The position numbers were made by a program, and so were the translations under genes. From positions 1 through 8,008 of the forward strand of contig JAPOZF010000182.1 in NCBI GenBank assembly GCA_026706165.1: a DNA stretch of 8,008 nucleotides. The letters are read 5' to 3'. The notes beneath the pieces were generated by a model, which did not search any database, was not told the origin of the DNA, and worked only from the letters and a program-made list of their open reading frames with translations. Source of the stretch: Gemmatimonadota bacterium. GTDB taxonomy: Bacteria > Latescibacterota > UBA2968 > UBA8231. This document shows positions 5,366-8,008 of this stretch, piece after piece (positions within the stretch are counted from its first letter, which is position 1; the number at the start of each line of letters is the position of its first letter).

Positions 5366-7369
5366 TTGAGGTCCCCCTTCACCGCCAAGGGGTTCATCGT
5401 CGGGACCGTTTTCGCGGTCGCGGTGAGCCTGTGCGCGCCGTACGTCGTCTTCGTTCTCCAGGCCTCGGCCATGGGGATCAACAGCTCCTCGCCGGGGGCC
5501 ATCTTCTTCTTCTTCCTCCTCGTCTTCGCCGTCAACACCCTGCTCGGCATGATCGGAAGATGCTTCCGTCTCGGCAGGGGAGACCTCGTCCTCGTCTACG
5601 CCGTCAACACCCTGCTCGGCATGATCGGGAGATGCTTCTGTCTCGGCAGGGGAGACCTCGTCCTCGTCTACGCCATGCTGATGGTGGCGGTGACGGCGCC
5701 GACCTACAACTTCCTCAACTTCCTCATCGTCATCATCACGGGGCCCTACTACTTCGCCACCGCGGAGAACGAGTTCGCAGGGATCTACCACCCCTACATC
5801 CCCGAATGGATGGTCCCCCGGGACCGCGAGGCGATCTTCCACCTCTACGAAGGACTGCCCCGCGGCGAGGCGATCCCCTGGGGAGCCTGGATCGAGCCGC
5901 TCGGCCACTGGTTCGCCTTCTACCTCGCCCTGAGCTTCATGATGTTCTGCATGGCCGCGGTCATGCACCGCCAGTGGTCGCGGCACGAGCGCCTCAGCTA
6001 TCCGATGGTGCAGCTGCCGGCGCGCATGCTCGACGGGGCCGACTCACCCGGGAGCCGCATCCTGCCCTTCTTCAGGAAGAGGGGGATGTGGCTGGGCTTC
6101 GCCATCCCCTTCACGCTTTTCAGCCTCACCGGGCTCAACCACTACTTCCCGGCCATACCGGAGTTCCCCTTCTACCTCGGCTGGGTCAACTGGTTCCGCA
6201 GCATCGATGCCTGGGGCGAGGGGATCGCCCTGAGCTACGCCTGGCTCGGCTTCTTCTACCTCGTCGACCTCGAGATCTCCTTCAGCATCTGGTTCTTCTA
6301 CCTCCTGCTCAAGCTGCAGGGCGGGCTGTTCCGGCGCCTCGGGATCGCCAGCACCGAACGGCTCAGCTATTTCGAGTACTCGCAGACCGCGGACTTCTCC
6401 CACCAGGCCGCCGGGGCCGTCATCGCCTTCGTCCTCTACGGCCTGTGGATCGCCCGCCGCCACCTGCGCGACGTCGTCGTCAAGGCCTGGCGGCCCTCGC
6501 AGGGCGTGGACGACAGCGAGGAGCTGATGCCCTACAGGCTGGCCTTTTTCGGCATGATCGGCTCGGGGATCTTCGTCTGCGCCTGGCTCTGGCGGTCGGG
6601 GATCCCGCTGGCCGTGCTGCCCCTCTTCTTCGGCATCTGCCTCGTCTACTACCTCTTCGTCACCCGCGTCGTCGCCGCCAGCGGGGTGCCTACGGCGCGC
6701 CCGCCCCTGATCGCCCCGTACTTCGTCATCTCCGGAATGGGCACCTCGATACTCGGGGCAAAGGGATTGGTGGCGCTGGGGTTCACCATGGCCTGGCAGG
6801 GGGAGATGCGGATGTCCCCGATGCTCGCCTGCGCCAACGCCCTGAAGCTGGCCGAGAGCGTCCCCGGGTCGAAGCGGCGGCTGCTGTGGGCGATGCTGCT
6901 GGCGCTCCTGTGCAGCCTCGCCGCGGCCACCTGGATGAACCTGCGGATCGGCTACACCTACGGCGGCAACAACCTCGGCACCTATCCCGGGTTCGCGTAC
7001 AGCTGGCACTACCTGCTGTCGTGGATGCACAACCCGACCGTCCCCGACCTGCGCGGCTGGGTGTTCACCGGCATCGGCGGGGCCGTGGAAGGGTTCCTGC
7101 TGCTGGCGCAGAAGCGCTGGTCCTGGTGGCCCCTGCACCCCCTGGGGTTCACCGTCGCCGTCGGCTGGCTCACCAGCGAGATCTGGTTCCCCGCCTTCCT
7201 CGCCTGGGCGCTGAAGGCCGTCATCCTCGGCTACGGCGGGCTGCGGGTCTACCGGTTCCTCAAGCCCGTCTTCCTCGGCATGATCCTCGGAGAGGTGACC
7301 GTGGCCGGGTTCTGGGCGGTCATCGACGCCATCGCCGGCGGCACGGGGAACGTCATCACCTACATGTGA
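5366..7369 (+). CDS. DUF6785/DUF6784-type multi-pass membrane protein
   Basis: This 667-residue integral membrane protein has roughly twelve or more hydrophobic segments, for example about 9-31, 45-61, 97-124, 180-200, 240-256, 286-315, 346-361, 391-433, 506-523, 563-580 and 608-655. I recognise the pattern of the uncharacterised DUF6785/DUF6784 family from environmental bacteria: YIPEWMVPRD near 144 followed by YEGLPRGEAIPW, a conserved HRQWSRHERLSYPMVQLP at 201-218, and near the C-terminus WPLHPLGF, SEIWFPAFLAWALKAVILGYGG and a final LGMILGE segment. The family resembles transporters but no substrate is established. The first start is a TTG at 5366, with no visible Shine-Dalgarno; no other in-frame start precedes the first membrane helix. 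Residues 55-102 are a near-perfect 24-residue tandem duplication that looks recent. The gene lies 25 bp after the oxygenase stop, so transport linked to that enzyme's substrate or product is a reasonable inference only. Confidence 0.85.
   Translation: MRSPFTAKGFIVGTVFAVAVSLCAPYVVFVLQASAMGINSSSPGAIFFFFLLVFAVNTLLGMIGRCFRLGRGDLVLVYAVNTLLGMIGRCFCLGRGDLVLVYAMLMVAVTAPTYNFLNFLIVIITGPYYFATAENEFAGIYHPYIPEWMVPRDREAIFHLYEGLPRGEAIPWGAWIEPLGHWFAFYLALSFMMFCMAAVMHRQWSRHERLSYPMVQLPARMLDGADSPGSRILPFFRKRGMWLGFAIPFTLFSLTGLNHYFPAIPEFPFYLGWVNWFRSIDAWGEGIALSYAWLGFFYLVDLEISFSIWFFYLLLKLQGGLFRRLGIASTERLSYFEYSQTADFSHQAAGAVIAFVLYGLWIARRHLRDVVVKAWRPSQGVDDSEELMPYRLAFFGMIGSGIFVCAWLWRSGIPLAVLPLFFGICLVYYLFVTRVVAASGVPTARPPLIAPYFVISGMGTSILGAKGLVALGFTMAWQGEMRMSPMLACANALKLAESVPGSKRRLLWAMLLALLCSLAAATWMNLRIGYTYGGNNLGTYPGFAYSWHYLLSWMHNPTVPDLRGWVFTGIGGAVEGFLLLAQKRWSWWPLHPLGFTVAVGWLTSEIWFPAFLAWALKAVILGYGGLRVYRFLKPVFLGMILGEVTVAGFWAVIDAIAGGTGNVITYM
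5528..5671 (+). repeat. 72-bp in-frame tandem duplication
   Basis: Two head-to-tail 72-bp copies, 5528-5599 and 5600-5671, differ at only two bases: A versus G in a Gly codon (silent), and CGT versus TGT (Arg to Cys). Each encodes 24 residues beginning AVNTLLGMIGRC and ending GRGDLVLVY. The period is a multiple of three, so the frame is preserved. The flanking bases resemble the repeat edges, so the exact boundaries are ambiguous by a few bases. Confidence 0.97.
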
Positions 7370-7377
7370 GCGCGAGG

Positions 7378-7401
7378 CCGGGGGTGCGGGGAACCCCCCG
7401 G
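7378..7401. terminator. GC-rich hairpin after the membrane-protein gene
   Basis: CCGGGGG (7378-7384) and CCCCCGG (7395-7401) form a perfect 7-bp stem with a 10-base loop, starting 8 bases after the stop of the membrane-protein gene. No T-run follows on either strand, so this is not a standard intrinsic terminator. A second weaker stem, GCCTGGG (7422-7428) with CCCGGGC (7442-7448), needs one G-U pair. The rest of 7370-7491 shows no gene; 7467-7484 is a short AT-richer stretch. Confidence 0.3.
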
Positions 7402-7491
7402 TTGCGGAGCCCGGCTTCGTGGCCTGGGGGCACCGGAGGGACCCGGGCCAGGCACCGCGACCCTGCTTGATATTCCATACTCAGCGGCGAA

Positions 7492-8008
7492 TCACTCGTC
7501 GTCCCTGCGGCAGAAACGCAGCGCGTACAGGTCGGCGTCGCACATGACGAACCGCAGGCGCACCGGCCTCCCGGCCAGGGGACCCACCCCGGCCCCCGAC
7601 TTCCACTCCACCGCCAGGTCCGTCCGGTCCTGAAACAGCTCGGGCGAGTCGCCCAGCGACAGCCCCGGGAATGGCCTGCCGTTTTCGTCCCGGACCTCGA
7701 CGCGGATGCTGCCGGCCGCCGACGTCTACATGTTCAGCCGCAGCTGATCGCCGATGCAGATTGGCGGCCTGTAGACGAGCTGGCCGCCGCGGTAGGGCGC
7801 CTGCACCGAGGCGAAGCCGTCGAGGCGCAGGGTCAGGCGGCGGATGCAGGAGGTGGGCAGGCGCCAGTGCTCGGTCATGTAGAGGGACAGCTCGGCCGGT
7901 CCGGTGCGCAGCAGGCCGCGCATGATGTACACGCTGCGGTCGGGGCAGTTGCCGTGGTTGGGTGGCGTACGAATGAAGGTCTTGGGGAAGAGGCGGTCGA
8001 AGCGGAGG
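7492..8008 (-). pseudogene. C-terminus of conserved propeller-type protein, interrupted by in-frame TAG
   Basis: Reading leftward from 8007, the frame is continuous to a TGA at 7494-7492 except for one TAG at 7728-7726. The part before TAG (93 residues visible) includes SVYIMRGLL, TGPAELSLYMTEHW, RRLTLRLDGFASVQAPYRGG and GDQLRLNM. The 77 residues after it include TSAAGSIRVEVRDENGRPFP and LAGRPVRLRFVM followed by CDADLYALRF. I recognise this as the conserved end of a family of uncharacterised proteins with a glycosidase-like beta-propeller N-terminal part, in which '(L)NY-x-TSAAGSIRVE' is normally continuous, so the TAG falls inside a conserved block. Both sides keep the same frame, so a point change, tiny rearrangement, sequencing error or amber readthrough are all possible. 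The gene start lies beyond the window. It converges on the membrane-protein gene with a 122-bp gap. Family recall is moderately sure; functional loss is inferred. Confidence 0.7.

Noticed and set aside
6044..7138. Minus-strand open frame antisense to the membrane protein
   Set aside because: Rich in Pro, Glu and Gly, as expected from complementing hydrophobic GC-rich codons; no motifs.
5431..7470. + strand open frame of 679 codons overlapping the membrane-protein gene in another frame
   Set aside because: Longer than the real gene but an Arg/Pro/Leu-rich shadow; the real frame gives clear transmembrane helices and conserved family motifs.
7370..7491. Possible small RNA or attachment site in the convergent gap
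   Set aside because: Only GC-rich hairpins are visible; no promoter, tRNA end or direct repeats to support it.
7671..7925. + strand open frame of 84 codons near the right end
   Set aside because: Arg/Ala/Gly-rich antisense shadow of the conserved minus-strand protein end.

Overview
The window is very GC-rich and densely coded. It reads as accessory-type chromosome of an uncultured Gram-negative bacterium. An outer-membrane TonB-dependent receptor with a signal peptide shows there is an outer membrane. The combination of a phytanoyl-CoA-dioxygenase-family oxygenase, a DUF6785/DUF6784-type polytopic membrane protein, an amidohydrolase-2 protein and a propeller-type 'DADLYALRF' protein is one I associate with Latescibacterota, Planctomycetota, Hydrogenedentota and similar environmental lineages. 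That assignment is inference; no marker gene settles the taxonomy.

Layout, left to right. (a) 1-342, + strand: C-terminal end of a calcineurin-like metallophosphoesterase. Its stop codon overlaps the GTG start of (b) 339-2531, +, a TonB-dependent receptor. (c) 2535-3491 (-), a NOL1/NOP2/Sun RNA m5C methyltransferase, and (d) 3532-4437 (-), a metal-dependent amidohydrolase, form a short leftward unit with the amidohydrolase first. It converges on the receptor with only 3 bp between the stop codons. (e) A 111-bp divergent intergenic region separates this unit from the rightward pair (f) 4549-5340, the phytanoyl-CoA-dioxygenase-family protein, and (g) 5366-7369, a 667-residue multi-pass membrane protein. 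(h) 7370-7491 is a convergent intergenic gap with GC-rich hairpins. (i) 7492-8008 (-) is the 3' end of a conserved propeller-type protein whose frame is cut by an in-frame TAG.

How the parts may work together: the oxygenase and membrane protein look co-transcribed, and the amidohydrolase starts from the opposite side of the same intergenic region. This suggests uptake and breakdown of a small organic compound, but no substrate can be read from the sequence. The receptor could supply a ligand across the outer membrane. The methyltransferase is a housekeeping RNA modifier.

The most notable sequence-level events are a near-perfect 72-bp in-frame tandem duplication inside the membrane protein, the in-frame amber codon in the right-hand gene, and the lack of a clear HxD iron-binding motif in the oxygenase. 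I found no CRISPR array, tRNA, rRNA, insertion sequence, integrase or defence system, and no convincing new multi-gene system.
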